This document shows positions 8,363 through 17,399 of a DNA stretch of 41,049 nucleotides, piece by piece. Made by a program: the position numbers and the translations under genes. The DNA comes from Bacteroidales bacterium (GTDB lineage Bacteria; Bacteroidota; Bacteroidia; Bacteroidales; PUMT01), in assembly GCA_007135095.1 (NCBI GenBank), contig SLJO01000049.1, forward strand, positions 1 to 41,049, read 5' to 3'. Numbering within the stretch: the first letter of the stretch is position 1; every line of letters starts with the position of its first letter. Below the pieces are notes generated by a model that saw nothing but the letters and a program-made list of their open reading frames with translations, ran no database searches and was not told where the DNA came from.

Positions 8363-9490
8363 TTATTTATGTGAAGAAACAGTTGATTCATATACATCCA
8401 TCATTTTTTCAGCTATTGTGTTATGCTGAAAATTTCCCGCATACCTTATGCCGCCGAGAACCATTTTCTCCCGCAGTTTCTGGTCTGCAAGTACTTTATT
8501 CATAGCTTCTGCCAGTTGTTCATTGTCACAAGGGTCAACGTACAGGCTTTCAGGACCGGCTGTTTCACTAAAGCAGCTTCCTGAACTCGTAATTACGGGT
8601 GTGCCGGAGCTCAGTGCCTCAAGTATAGGGATCCCGAACCCTTCATAAAGAGAAGGATAGACAAATAGCATGGCCTGCTGGTAAATTGCTGCAAGGTCTT
8701 CTACAGGCACATTTTCCAGAAAATGGACATTTTTTAAGCCGGCAGTTTGTATTAAAGCATTAACTGTTTTGATGTAGCCGGTTTTTTTTCCCACAACTAC
8801 CAGCGGGATGTCAATTCTTCCCAGCTGCATTGCCCTGATGACAGAAGGGAGATTCTTTCTTGGTTCAATTGTTCCCACCGAAAGGATGAAATCCTGCGGA
8901 AGACCGTATTTTTCCATAACCAGCACCCGGGTATCCTCACCGGCCCTTTTATAAAAAAGGGAGTCGCAGGTCTGGTAGATAACATTAATCCCGGAGGGGT
9001 CAACATCAAGAAATTCTTCTATATCTGCTTTGGTTTGGTGGCTTATTGCAACTATTGTATCAGCTACCCTGCAGCTATGGGCTATTTTTCGTTGATAAAT
9101 GAATCTGTTGACCGTAGTGAACATCTCGGGATGCCTGAAGGCTATCATGTCATGAATGGTTACCACCTTTTTGACCGGTGAGTTGCTCATACCCAGAGGC
9201 AGGTCATGACTTAGTCCGTGATAAAGCTCAACCCCGTCATTTATAAGTCTCCTGGAAAGTCCAACGGATCTCCAGCAGGGCCCGCAATATTTACCCAGAT
9301 AGGAGCCGGGCTTTTCAATGCTGCTTCCCTCGGGTAAGCTGAAATCAAGGCTGCCGTTAATGCTTGGTGTATACAGCAGGTACTGGTTGTCCGGATAGCG
9401 GTTTCCAAGCAGCCTTATAGTATTGCGGCTATAGTTGCCTAATCCGCTTGTGTTGTTGAATGCACGCTTGGCGTCAAACCCAATCCTCAT
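8363..9490 (-). CDS. Glycosyltransferase family 4 protein
   Basis: A GT-B fold glycosyltransferase, expected to transfer a sugar from an activated nucleotide-sugar in cell-surface glycan synthesis. The N-terminal half begins MRIGFDAKRAFNNTSGLGNYSR, with the glycine-rich acceptor loop. The C-terminal half has GTIEPRKNL and the donor-site motif YEGFGIPILEALSSGTPVI with the E-x7-E pattern. I start it at the ATG at 9490 (375 residues) and not at the in-frame 9541, because family members begin at MRIG and the extra 17 residues have no family resemblance. It lies between dapD and tsaC on one strand. Donor and acceptor are unknown. Confidence 0.88.
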   Translation of the reverse strand: MRIGFDAKRAFNNTSGLGNYSRNTIRLLGNRYPDNQYLLYTPSINGSLDFSLPEGSSIEKPGSYLGKYCGPCWRSVGLSRRLINDGVELYHGLSHDLPLGMSNSPVKKVVTIHDMIAFRHPEMFTTVNRFIYQRKIAHSCRVADTIVAISHQTKADIEEFLDVDPSGINVIYQTCDSLFYKRAGEDTRVLVMEKYGLPQDFILSVGTIEPRKNLPSVIRAMQLGRIDIPLVVVGKKTGYIKTVNALIQTAGLKNVHFLENVPVEDLAAIYQQAMLFVYPSLYEGFGIPILEALSSGTPVITSSGSCFSETAGPESLYVDPCDNEQLAEAMNKVLADQKLREKMVLGGIRYAGNFQHNTIAEKMMDVYESTVSSHK

Positions 9491-9541
9491 CAGATAATAT
9501 TTATTATAAAAACCATGGAACCGGACTGCAATATTACACAC

Positions 9542-9590
9542 CCGCCGGCACTGCCGGAAAGATACTGTTAGAATGGCCCGGGGCCGGCGG
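9542..9590. repeat. GC-rich inverted repeat between dapD and the glycosyltransferase gene
   Basis: CCGCCGGC (9542-9549) pairs perfectly with GCCGGCGG (9583-9590), with a 33-base loop containing a further GGCCCGGGGCC palindrome. There is no U-tract on either strand, so it is not a standard intrinsic terminator. It may stabilise or pause the dapD transcript. Confidence 0.6.
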
Positions 9591-9595
9591 TTATA

Positions 9596-10411
9596 TTAAA
9601 CCGATACATTATACTCCCTCAGCGCCTCATTAAGAGAGGTTTTTAAGTCGGTCGAGCTTTTCCTTTTACCAATTATCAGGGCGCAGGGCACCTGATATTC
9701 CCCTGCGGGGAATTTTTTCGGGAAGGTGCCCGGAATAACGACCGATCCCGGGGGTATCAGTCCGCGCGATTCCACCGGTTCGCTCCCTGTTACATCTATT
9801 ATCCTTGTAGACATGGTAAGTACAACATTGGCGCCCAGCACAGCCTCCCGTTCCACCCTCACGCCTTCAACAACAATACAGCGGGATCCTATAAAGCAAT
9901 TGTCCTCTATTATTACCGGTGCAGCCTGAACCGGTTCCAGCACACCGCCTATTCCAACTCCTCCGCTAAGGTGTACATTTTTGCCTATCTGCGCGCATGA
10001 CCCTACTGTAGCCCAGGTATCAACCATGGTATTTTCGTCAACCCATGCGCCTATATTGACATATGAAGGCATCATGATCACTCCCTTGCCAAGAAATGCA
10101 CCGTATCGGGCAATGGCATGGGGTACTACCCTCACTCCCAAATCGGGATACCCCTTTTTAAGGTTCATTTTATCATGAAATTCGAAGGGACCTACCTCAA
10201 TGAGTTCCATTTTTCTTACAGGGAAATATAGAATTACAGCCTTTTTTACCCAGTCATTAACCTTCCAGCCCTTATCTGTTGGTTCTGCCACCCTGAGTAT
10301 TCCCCGATCAAGGTCGTCTATTACTGACCCGATGTTTTCAACAATTTCCTCCCTGGCCAGCAGTTCCCTGTTATCCCAGGCATTCTCTATATTTTTTCTG
10401 CGCCGATCCAT
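9596..10411 (-). CDS. dapD: 2,3,4,5-tetrahydropyridine-2,6-dicarboxylate N-succinyltransferase
   Basis: DapD transfers succinyl from succinyl-CoA to tetrahydrodipicolinate in the succinylase branch of the diaminopimelate/lysine pathway. The 271-residue length is typical. The N-terminal helical domain starts MDRRRKNIENAWDNRE. The central part is a left-handed beta-helix of hexapeptide repeats (for example VNIGAWVDENTMVDTWATVG and IEDNCFIGSRC). The C-terminus KSSTDLKTSLNEALRE is characteristic. The start at 10411 is preceded 54 bases upstream by a TACATTTG box on the same strand. The neighbours downstream (GT4, tsaC) are on the same strand but functionally unrelated. Assignment is firm. Confidence 0.96.
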   Translation of the reverse strand: MDRRRKNIENAWDNRELLAREEIVENIGSVIDDLDRGILRVAEPTDKGWKVNDWVKKAVILYFPVRKMELIEVGPFEFHDKMNLKKGYPDLGVRVVPHAIARYGAFLGKGVIMMPSYVNIGAWVDENTMVDTWATVGSCAQIGKNVHLSGGVGIGGVLEPVQAAPVIIEDNCFIGSRCIVVEGVRVEREAVLGANVVLTMSTRIIDVTGSEPVESRGLIPPGSVVIPGTFPKKFPAGEYQVPCALIIGKRKSSTDLKTSLNEALREYNVSV

Positions 10412-10464
10412 TAATTAAAATTATAATTATCCAATTATTTAAGGTTTTTCGATCTCCTTTTTTG

Positions 10465-10472
10465 CAAATGTA
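10465..10472 (-). promoter_or_regulatory. -7 promoter box for dapD
   Basis: Minus-strand TACATTTG followed by CA matches TAnnTTTG and lies 54 bases before the dapD start at 10411. No clear -33 TTTG was found. Confidence 0.5.
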
Positions 10473-10573
10473 CAATGATTAGGTCACTTTTTTTAGTTAT
10501 TTTGTCAGCCCGGCTTACAGTCATTCTAAAATATTTAATAGCGCAACACGTTTAAACATTAGATTTGTCCCTC

Positions 10574-10601
10574 TTGATTTTTTATTCGGCGGGTTACTTT
10601 G
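10574..10601 (+). promoter_or_regulatory. Promoter for the S9D peptidase gene
   Basis: CTTG with TTG at 10574-10576, then 17 bases, then TTACTTTG (10594-10601), one mismatch from the TAnnTTTG -7 box. It lies 24 bases before the ATG at 10626. It also explains why the TTG at 10599 should not be taken as a start codon: that TTG is the end of the -7 box. Confidence 0.4.
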
Positions 10602-10625
10602 GCAGCAAAAAAAGAAAATAACAAT

Positions 10626-13055
10626 ATGAATAACAATTACAAACAATCTATTTTTCTGAGTCTGCTGGTCAGTTTCTTTTTTGTTTTAGTTGCTGATGCT
10701 CAGGAAAAGTCCGGTTATATGCTTCCCGCAGATGACATATTATCCATAGTCGATGCACCTGCCACCCCATCGGTATCCATACAGCCGCAAAACGAGAAGT
10801 TTCTCCTGCTTGACAATCCGAGCATGCCAGGCATTGACGAACTTGCAGCAGGGGAACTCCGCCTGGCCGGTGTGCGCCTGGATCCTGCGACAAACGGCCC
10901 CAGCAGGGCCAGATACAATACGGGTATAAGCATTGTAAACATTGACGGAACCGATGAGCAGAGAATAATCGGGCTGCCCTGGCCGGCCAAAATCAGTAAT
11001 ATACGCTGGTCGCCTGATGGCCGAAAGATCGCATTTCTCAAGACACGTGGTGATGGCATTGAATTGTGGGTTACAGATATTGCAACTGCTCAAGCCACGA
11101 GGCTTACAAAGGGTATCATCAATGATGTCCTTGGCAATCCGTTCACCTGGGTTTCGGATAGTAAAACGATTATTTACACAGCCATTCCTGAAGGCAGGGT
11201 TGAACCCCCTGCACAGGTTCTAATACCATCGGGGCCTGTTATCCAGGAAAATATTGGCCGGCAGGCTCCTGCAAGAACCTTTCAGGACCTTCTTTCAAAC
11301 AGTCATGATGAAGAACTGTTTGAGTACTACACCACATCCCAGCTGGTAAAGGTCAATATTGAAACCAGCGAAGAATCAACACTCGGCCGGCCCGGCATAT
11401 TCCGGGACGTAAGTCCTTCACCCGATGGGTTATACCTTATGGTTCATCGTATTAAAAGACCATTTTCATACCTTGTACCACAATTCCGATTTCCATATAA
11501 TGTGGAGATACTTAACATGAAAGGTGAACTGGTCAGACTGGTTGCCGAAATACCTTTAATGGAAGAAGTACCCCGCGGATTTGGAGCAACATATCCTGGT
11601 CCGCGCTCATTTACCTGGCGTAATGATGCACCGGCTGTTTTGTATTGGGTAGAAGCACTTGATGGAGGTGATCCCTCTGTTGAAGTGCCTTATCGTGATC
11701 AACTTATATGGCTGCCTGCTCCTTTCACATTGGTTCCGGAAAAAGGGTTGAAACTGGAGTTGAGATATTCCGGCATTACCTGGGGCAATGATGATCTGGC
11801 TGTGGTGAATGAATTCTGGAGGAGCGACAGGAGAATGATAACAAGTTTTTTTAATCCCCGGAAACATGACGGGAAAACCGTTATATGGGACCGGTCGATA
11901 GAGGACAGGTACGGAGATCCCGGAAGTTTTCAGACAATTACCAATGCATATGGGTTTTCAGTTTTGCAGTTCGACCGCAGGGGAAGGTCATTGTTCCTGT
12001 TTGGTGCAGGCGCCTCACCCGAAGGAGACCGGCCGTTTGTGGATGAATTCACAATTCGGAATAATTCGGTGTCGCGGCTATGGCAATCGGAATCAACATA
12101 TAATGAGATTCCTGTGCGAATAATCGACGACAGGAGGCGAACATTGCTTACCCGTCGCGAGTCGGTCACTGAACAGCCAAATTATTTCATGCGCGATATT
12201 CGCTCAGGTAACCTTTCACAAATAACCTTCTTCCCCGATCCCCAGCCCCAGCTAAGAGAAGTTTCAAAACAGATGATACACTATGTAAGGGAAGACGGAG
12301 TAAACCTGACAGGCGAGCTTTATCTGCCTGCAGGTTACGACCCTGATACCGACGGACCTCTGCCTGCAATTCTCTGGGCTTATCCAAGAGAATTCAGAAG
12401 CTCGGATGCTGCCGGACAGGTCAGTGGTTCTCCCAATACCTTTACAAGGGTAGGGAATAATTCTGTGGTCCTTTTCGTAACCCGCGGATACGCAGTTCTG
12501 GATAATGCCCGTTTCCCGATTATTGGAGAAGGGGATGAGGAGCCAAACGACACATTTGTTGAACAACTTGTTGCAAACGCTTCTGCTGCTATTGATAAGC
12601 TGGTCGAAATGGGCGTTGCCGACCGTGAACGGATTGCTGTTTCCGGCCATTCCTATGGAGCATTCATGACCGCAAACCTGCTCTCCCATTCGAATCTTTT
12701 TGCCGCCGGCATAGCCAGAAGCGGGGCTTATAACCGAACAATGACCCCATTTGGGTTTCAGGCTGAAGAAAGAACCTACTGGGAAGCTCCCGAAATCTAT
12801 TTCCGGATGTCGCCTTTTTCTTATGCGCATCAGGTTCAGACCCCGATTTTACTTATTCATGGGGCGGCCGACAATAACTCAGGAACATTTCCCATGCAGA
12901 GCGAAAGATATTATAATGCCCTGAAAGGACACGGTGTGACAACCAGGCTGGTTATGCTGCCACATGAATCGCACGGATATGTAGCCCGGGAGTCAGTTCT
13001 CCATGTGCTGTGGGAATACCAGAAGTGGCTTGATGAATATGTGAAGTTCAAATAA
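10626..13055 (+). CDS. Secreted S9 peptidase, glutamyl-endopeptidase-like (S9D type)
   Basis: An exported serine peptidase of the prolyl oligopeptidase clan, 809 residues from the ATG at 10626. A signal peptide spans residues 1-26 (hydrophobic SIFLSLLVSFFFVLVADA, cleavage before QEK). An N-terminal beta-propeller (about 60-540) precedes the alpha/beta-hydrolase domain. The likely catalytic triad is S676 in GHSYGAF, D749 in GAADNNSGT and H783 in ESHGY. The N-terminal ILSIVDAPATPSVS and LAGVRLDP and the C-terminal HVLWEYQKWL match my recollection of plant chloroplast glutamyl endopeptidase, so I place it in S9D and not among prolyl or dipeptidyl peptidases; Glu specificity is inferred. It is followed after 68 bases by the PLP enzyme. 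The first in-frame start is a TTG at 10599, which I reject because it overlaps a promoter box. Confidence 0.9.
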   Translation: MNNNYKQSIFLSLLVSFFFVLVADAQEKSGYMLPADDILSIVDAPATPSVSIQPQNEKFLLLDNPSMPGIDELAAGELRLAGVRLDPATNGPSRARYNTGISIVNIDGTDEQRIIGLPWPAKISNIRWSPDGRKIAFLKTRGDGIELWVTDIATAQATRLTKGIINDVLGNPFTWVSDSKTIIYTAIPEGRVEPPAQVLIPSGPVIQENIGRQAPARTFQDLLSNSHDEELFEYYTTSQLVKVNIETSEESTLGRPGIFRDVSPSPDGLYLMVHRIKRPFSYLVPQFRFPYNVEILNMKGELVRLVAEIPLMEEVPRGFGATYPGPRSFTWRNDAPAVLYWVEALDGGDPSVEVPYRDQLIWLPAPFTLVPEKGLKLELRYSGITWGNDDLAVVNEFWRSDRRMITSFFNPRKHDGKTVIWDRSIEDRYGDPGSFQTITNAYGFSVLQFDRRGRSLFLFGAGASPEGDRPFVDEFTIRNNSVSRLWQSESTYNEIPVRIIDDRRRTLLTRRESVTEQPNYFMRDIRSGNLSQITFFPDPQPQLREVSKQMIHYVREDGVNLTGELYLPAGYDPDTDGPLPAILWAYPREFRSSDAAGQVSGSPNTFTRVGNNSVVLFVTRGYAVLDNARFPIIGEGDEEPNDTFVEQLVANASAAIDKLVEMGVADRERIAVSGHSYGAFMTANLLSHSNLFAAGIARSGAYNRTMTPFGFQAEERTYWEAPEIYFRMSPFSYAHQVQTPILLIHGAADNNSGTFPMQSERYYNALKGHGVTTRLVMLPHESHGYVARESVLHVLWEYQKWLDEYVKFK

Positions 13056-13123
13056 TTCAGGTTGAACCGTATTAATTCCGAAGTGTAATTATGCAGCATT
13101 AATTCCTGTAAAATCTGACCTGT

Positions 13124-14080
13124 ATGGACATTCCGCGATGGAAGGATGTGCTTGAAGCCCATGTAAGAATAAGTTCACTTGTGAATCACACTCCCGTTTT
13201 CACATGCTCGACGATAAATCGTTTTACCGGCAGTGAGATTTTTTTTAAATGTGAGAACTTCCAGAAAACCGGTTCCTTCAAGTACCGGGGAGCGAGTAAC
13301 GCTGTTTTTTCCCTTAATGCCGACGATGCCAGGGCAGGCGTGGCAACTCATTCCTCCGGCAATCATGCTGCCGCACTAGCTCTTGCGGCAAGCAAAAGGG
13401 GAATACCTGCACATATTGTTATGCCGGATACTTCACCCCGGGTTAAAAAGGATGCAGTGGCATCCTATGGTGCCGAAATTACTTTTTGCGCGCCTTTACT
13501 TGAGGCCAGGGAGAGTTCGCTGAGGAATGTGGCAGAGCGGACCGGTGCCGCATTTATACATCCCTATAATAATCCGAAGGTTATTTCCGGGCAGGCTACC
13601 GCAGCAAAAGAGTTTCTTGAAGAAACCCAAAAGCCTGATATTATCCTTGTACCTGTGGGAGGTGGTGGATTGCTTAGCGGTACTGCAATTACTGCTGCAA
13701 ACATGTCGCCGGGAATCATGGTAATCGGGGCTGAACCAAAAAATGCCGATGATGCATACCGGTCCTTTAAAACCGGGGTTTTACAACCTCCCCTGAAACC
13801 AAATACAATAGCAGACGGCCTGCTTACATCACTCAGCCCGTTAACCTTTGAAATTATCAGAAAGAATGTTTATGATATCTTCTGTGCAGGCGAGGAAAGC
13901 ATAATCAGGGCCATGCGGCTTATATGGGAAAGGATGAAGCTTATCACGGAGCCTTCTTCAGCGGTAGCCCTCGCTGTTGTTCTTGAAAACAAGGAATTTT
14001 TCACCGGGAAAAAGATTGGCATTATCCTTACAGGCGGTAATGTTGATCTGGGGCATCTTCCTTTTACCCGCACCGGTTAA
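13124..14080 (+). CDS. PLP-dependent threonine/serine dehydratase or serine racemase
   Basis: A fold-type II PLP enzyme of 318 residues without the C-terminal ACT-like regulatory domain of biosynthetic IlvA. K53 in TGSFKYRGA is the Schiff-base lysine, and GGGGLLSG is the phosphate-binding loop. The asparagine loop reads HSSGNHAAA. S78 corresponds to the second catalytic base (Ser84) of mammalian serine racemase, while catabolic TdcB has Ala there (SAGNH). The enzyme could therefore be a serine racemase/dehydratase, a threonine deaminase or a hydroxyaspartate dehydratase; sequence alone does not decide. It follows the S9 peptidase by 68 bases. Its last four bases overlap the stop codon of the convergent EEP gene. 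Confidence 0.87.
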   Translation: MDIPRWKDVLEAHVRISSLVNHTPVFTCSTINRFTGSEIFFKCENFQKTGSFKYRGASNAVFSLNADDARAGVATHSSGNHAAALALAASKRGIPAHIVMPDTSPRVKKDAVASYGAEITFCAPLLEARESSLRNVAERTGAAFIHPYNNPKVISGQATAAKEFLEETQKPDIILVPVGGGGLLSGTAITAANMSPGIMVIGAEPKNADDAYRSFKTGVLQPPLKPNTIADGLLTSLSPLTFEIIRKNVYDIFCAGEESIIRAMRLIWERMKLITEPSSAVALAVVLENKEFFTGKKIGIILTGGNVDLGHLPFTRTG

Positions 14081-15228
14081 TTATCTGTTAGGGCCGGATG
14101 AGCTGTCCTGCGGAAAGAAAATTCGCATTTCAGCGGGTAATGATCAGATAGTTCAATTCTTGGTGAATCAAAATAAAATGACCTAAGACCCTTGCTGTAC
14201 AGGATATAATCTATACGGAACAACGGGATCCTTGCAACATAGGTGTTTCCTATTCCTCTACCGGATGTTACAAAAGCATCTTCAAGATCCTGGTTCCTGA
14301 GCTGGCGATAAGTATATGAAACAGGAGTATCATTAAAATCGCCGGTAATAAGTACCGGATACGGTGATTCCTGTATCTTGCTGACTATAATCCCCACCTG
14401 CTGGGAGCGCCTGACGAAAGCTTGCTTGAGCTTCTCTGCCACATCCTTTATCCCTGTGACGTTTCTGTGATTTTTATGCCTGCCCAGGCTGTCAAGGAAG
14501 TTAATGTTTTCCTGGGTAAACTGTACCGACTGCAAATGATTGTTCAGCACACGGACCGTGTCGTTGTTAATTACTATATCAGTATATATGCTGATGTTGC
14601 TGCTATTTGGAAAATCAATTTTCCCGGTGTTGATAATAGGATATTTGCTGAATGTGGCTATACCAAAATTGAAGTTTTTGTTATTGGTGCTTGAGTATTC
14701 AATGTGGTTATAACGTTGATGGAGCCTCTGGTAACTTCTTGAATTATTCCACGGGTCTTCTTCGTTAAAAAAATATTCCTGTATGCATAGAATATCAGGA
14801 TCTTCATTTAACAGGAAATCATAAATATTGGTCCTGACCGAGGGATCGTCTATCCAATCATACAGGTTGAAAAGTCTCACGTTATAAGATAAAAATGAAA
14901 AGGTATTGTCGGGATTGGCAGGCTGTTTGTGAGAAAGCCTGATCTGAAAGGTATTTGTAAGATGGTTCAATCCTGCCATTATCACTATCAGGGAATAAAT
15001 AAACAGCATTCTTCTTTTTGCCGCCCAGTAGATCACGAACAGGACATTGAAAAGCAGCAAAAAGGGATAGGCAAGTCCGAAAAACGGCAGCACCCATACA
15101 TTTTCCGGGTTTACATGGGATGACAAATAGGAGAGCAAAAGCAGCACCAGAAAAATAAAATTAATCAGCACCAGGGTGTTATGCAAAAGCCATTTTATTT
15201 TCTCAAATATGTAGATATGTATTCTCAC
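14077..15228 (-). CDS. Membrane-anchored endonuclease/exonuclease/phosphatase family protein
   Basis: A 383-residue protein of the EEP superfamily, which includes DNase I, ExoIII and sphingomyelinase-like phosphodiesterases. Three hydrophobic helices occupy residues about 12-95 (around INFIFLVLLLLSYLSS, LPFFGLAYPFLLLFNVLFV and LFIYSLIVIMAG). The soluble catalytic domain follows, with the metal-binding Glu in LCIQEYF, GDFNDTPVS, RIDYILYS and the terminal SDHYPL histidine. All hallmark EEP motifs are therefore intact. Substrate is unknown; membrane anchoring fits a lipid or surface phosphodiester target. It is the last gene of a minus-strand run with two rhomboids and mutL, after a 211-base gap that may hold its own promoter. 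Confidence 0.86.
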   Translation of the reverse strand: MRIHIYIFEKIKWLLHNTLVLINFIFLVLLLLSYLSSHVNPENVWVLPFFGLAYPFLLLFNVLFVIYWAAKRRMLFIYSLIVIMAGLNHLTNTFQIRLSHKQPANPDNTFSFLSYNVRLFNLYDWIDDPSVRTNIYDFLLNEDPDILCIQEYFFNEEDPWNNSRSYQRLHQRYNHIEYSSTNNKNFNFGIATFSKYPIINTGKIDFPNSSNISIYTDIVINNDTVRVLNNHLQSVQFTQENINFLDSLGRHKNHRNVTGIKDVAEKLKQAFVRRSQQVGIIVSKIQESPYPVLITGDFNDTPVSYTYRQLRNQDLEDAFVTSGRGIGNTYVARIPLFRIDYILYSKGLRSFYFDSPRIELSDHYPLKCEFSFRRTAHPALTDN

Positions 15229-15439
15229 AGATTCTGTTTTCAGTAATGCCCTATTATTAAACTGATGATAATGAAAAAAATTGCCGCATAAAAACCTCTG
15301 TTCTGTAGTGGCAACACCGACGTTTTGAAACTAAAAATACAAACATTTTGCAAGCAGGCACTACATAAGTAAGATTTGTGGTTAATTTATCCGGGCGTAA
15401 AAACAATTCCGGCGCGGCAGGTATTGCTCTTGTTAAGAG

Positions 15440-16327
15440 TCAGGGTTTACTGCCGGTACGGAACAATATCTCTTTTTCTTCTTTCGACAGACTGTCGTAT
15501 CCGGATTTGGAGATCTTATCAAGTATTTCATCAATGCGTTGCTGCCTTCGGACTTTTTGCCTGTTATAATCGTAGTCGGTAGCTGTTTTTTTGTACTCAA
15601 CCTTGAGTTTGCCTGGCGGCTTGAACCATGATGATACTCTTTGAAAAAAGCGGGTTAACCCTTTGGTCATGTCGAACCCTTTCCTGTATTGCCTTATGTA
15701 CAGCCAGCCAAACAGTGCACCGCCAAGATGCGCGATATGGCCTCCCGGGTTGTTACCCGCGATGCTTATAATATCCAGCACAATCATAAAAGCAGCAATA
15801 TATTTCAGCTTCACCGGTCCCAGGAACAGCAGGGTGATGGTGTAATTGGGGACATACACAGAAATGGATATTACAATTGCCAGTACTGCTGCTGATGCCC
15901 CCAGGGCTCTTGAAACCGGGAGAACCTGGGTAAAGGCAGGAAAAAGGTTGAATGAGAGAATATACAGAAATGCACCGGCCAGACCTCCGAGGATATAAAC
16001 GCCAAGTAGCTTCTTCTCATCCAGGTATTCCAGAAATATCCTGCCGAACCAGTACAGCCATAGGATATTGAAAAGTATGTGAAGAAATCCCTCATGCAGG
16101 AACATATAAGTGAATATTGTCCATGGCCTTGACAGAAGTTCGGAAATCATTGCCGGAGCAGCCAGCCAATTAATAATAAAATATGTTCCGGCATGGTCGG
16201 CGCTGAAAAGGAAAAAGATTACCTGGATAATCTTAACTGCAACAAAAACTGCCAGGTTTACATATATTAACCTGGTCAGAATGCTGCCTGTTTTGAATGA
16301 ATGGTATATTTCATCTATTACTGACAT
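15440..16327 (-). CDS. Rhomboid family intramembrane serine protease (downstream copy)
   Basis: A 295-residue polytopic membrane protein with about six hydrophobic segments. The catalytic Ser is S145 in LGASAAVLAI and the His is H200 in AHLGGALFG, giving the Ser-His dyad. The HEGFLHILFNILWLYWFG segment is the conserved H-x-x-x-N region after helix 1. A cytoplasmic tail of about 80 residues ends in DEILDKISKSGYDSLSKEEKEIL, a short helical module often found on Bacteroidota rhomboids. It cleaves single-pass substrates within the membrane; its targets are unknown. The gene follows the other rhomboid after 114 bases. Confidence 0.92.
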   Translation of the reverse strand: MSVIDEIYHSFKTGSILTRLIYVNLAVFVAVKIIQVIFFLFSADHAGTYFIINWLAAPAMISELLSRPWTIFTYMFLHEGFLHILFNILWLYWFGRIFLEYLDEKKLLGVYILGGLAGAFLYILSFNLFPAFTQVLPVSRALGASAAVLAIVISISVYVPNYTITLLFLGPVKLKYIAAFMIVLDIISIAGNNPGGHIAHLGGALFGWLYIRQYRKGFDMTKGLTRFFQRVSSWFKPPGKLKVEYKKTATDYDYNRQKVRRQQRIDEILDKISKSGYDSLSKEEKEILFRTGSKP

Positions 16328-16441
16328 ATATTTCCGGAGTATCTGTTCTTTATATTATTACTGAAGGTGCATTTCTTTATTCCTTAACCTCTTGTTTTGT
16401 TCGGGTTATTTTAACCGGGCATTTTAACGGCTTGACGGGTA

Positions 16442-17254
16442 TCAGAAAAATTTCCGTGCATTTCTGTTCCAGTACTTTATCAGAAGGAATCCAAACAACA
16501 TGCCTCCCAGATGGGCAAAGTGCGCAATATTGCTTCCCGGTCTTGTTAATCCGAGGTACAGTTCTATAAGCCCGTATGCTATCACAAAATATTTGGCTTT
16601 AATTGGAATCGGAGGGAAAAGGAGCATTAGCCTGGTATTGGGAAATAACATGCCAAATGCAAGCAGAACACCGAATACGGCACCTGAGGCTCCCACAGTA
16701 GGGATATTCATTTGCTGCCTCACGCTGTTTTCGACCATGTTTATTGCCTGCGTGATATATGCTTGATTATTAGGCTGGTCCGACCAGCTTATAATGAAGT
16801 CATAGACCTGCCTGCTGGGCCGTGAAATATGATCATTAATAAAAGCGGAGAGCATCTCAGGGGTAGGGTTATTCATAAACACCTGGGCTGAATTCATCAT
16901 GGAGGATAGTTCCAGGTAATTTACAAATGTATGTAATGCTGCTGCTCCCAGTCCGGTTACAAAATAATATATCAGAAATCGCTGGCTGCCCCATACCGAT
17001 TCAAGTACCCTCCCAAACATCCATAAAGCGAACATGTTGAAAAACAAATGAGTCAGTCCCCCATGCATAAACATGTGAGTAACAATCTGGTATGGCTCAA
17101 AATATTCAGATTCGAAATAATAGAGTCCGAGTACCCGGGTGAGCTGGATATTAAAAGTGCTGCTGGCCACGAAATCAGCAAAAAGCATAAGGATGTTAAT
17201 GATAAGAAGGTTTTTCACAACCCTCGGTATGCCGCCAAATCCTCCTAAAACCAT
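16442..17254 (-). CDS. Rhomboid family intramembrane serine protease (upstream copy)
   Basis: A 270-residue rhomboid. The catalytic dyad is S190 in VGASGAVFGV and H248 in AHLGGMLFG; MFMHGGLTHLFFNMFALWMFG is the conserved loop and helix. Between the second and third core helices it has an insert of roughly 65 residues (about 115-180) that the downstream copy lacks, and it has no C-terminal helical tail. The two copies are therefore diverged paralogues with both dyads intact, and probably have different substrates. It lies 145 bases downstream of mutL on the same strand. Confidence 0.93.
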   Translation of the reverse strand: MVLGGFGGIPRVVKNLLIINILMLFADFVASSTFNIQLTRVLGLYYFESEYFEPYQIVTHMFMHGGLTHLFFNMFALWMFGRVLESVWGSQRFLIYYFVTGLGAAALHTFVNYLELSSMMNSAQVFMNNPTPEMLSAFINDHISRPSRQVYDFIISWSDQPNNQAYITQAINMVENSVRQQMNIPTVGASGAVFGVLLAFGMLFPNTRLMLLFPPIPIKAKYFVIAYGLIELYLGLTRPGSNIAHFAHLGGMLFGFLLIKYWNRNARKFF

Positions 17255-17399
17255 GGTAATTTTTTTATATTAATATATAACAGCGCCGGGTTTGATATGT
17301 TTAATTAGCCTGTATCTGGTTATCCTTTGTAAAAGTAGTAAATGATGTCTAAAAAAGTTTGGTTTGCGACTTATTTACTTTCCAATGTGTCCAGCTCCC

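Noticed and set aside
9491-9541. Upstream ATG at 9541 for the GT4 gene
   Set aside because: The added 17 residues have no family similarity, while MRIGFDAKR at 9490 is a typical family start.
9542-9590. Intrinsic terminator after dapD
   Set aside because: The stem is GC-rich but has a 33-base loop and no U-run on either strand.
10599-10625. TTG start nine codons upstream for the S9D peptidase
   Set aside because: The TTG is the end of a promoter -7 box, and the signal peptide begins properly at the ATG at 10626.
17266-17277. TATATTAATATA palindrome upstream of the rhomboid gene
   Set aside because: It lies in an AT-only stretch where such palindromes arise by chance.
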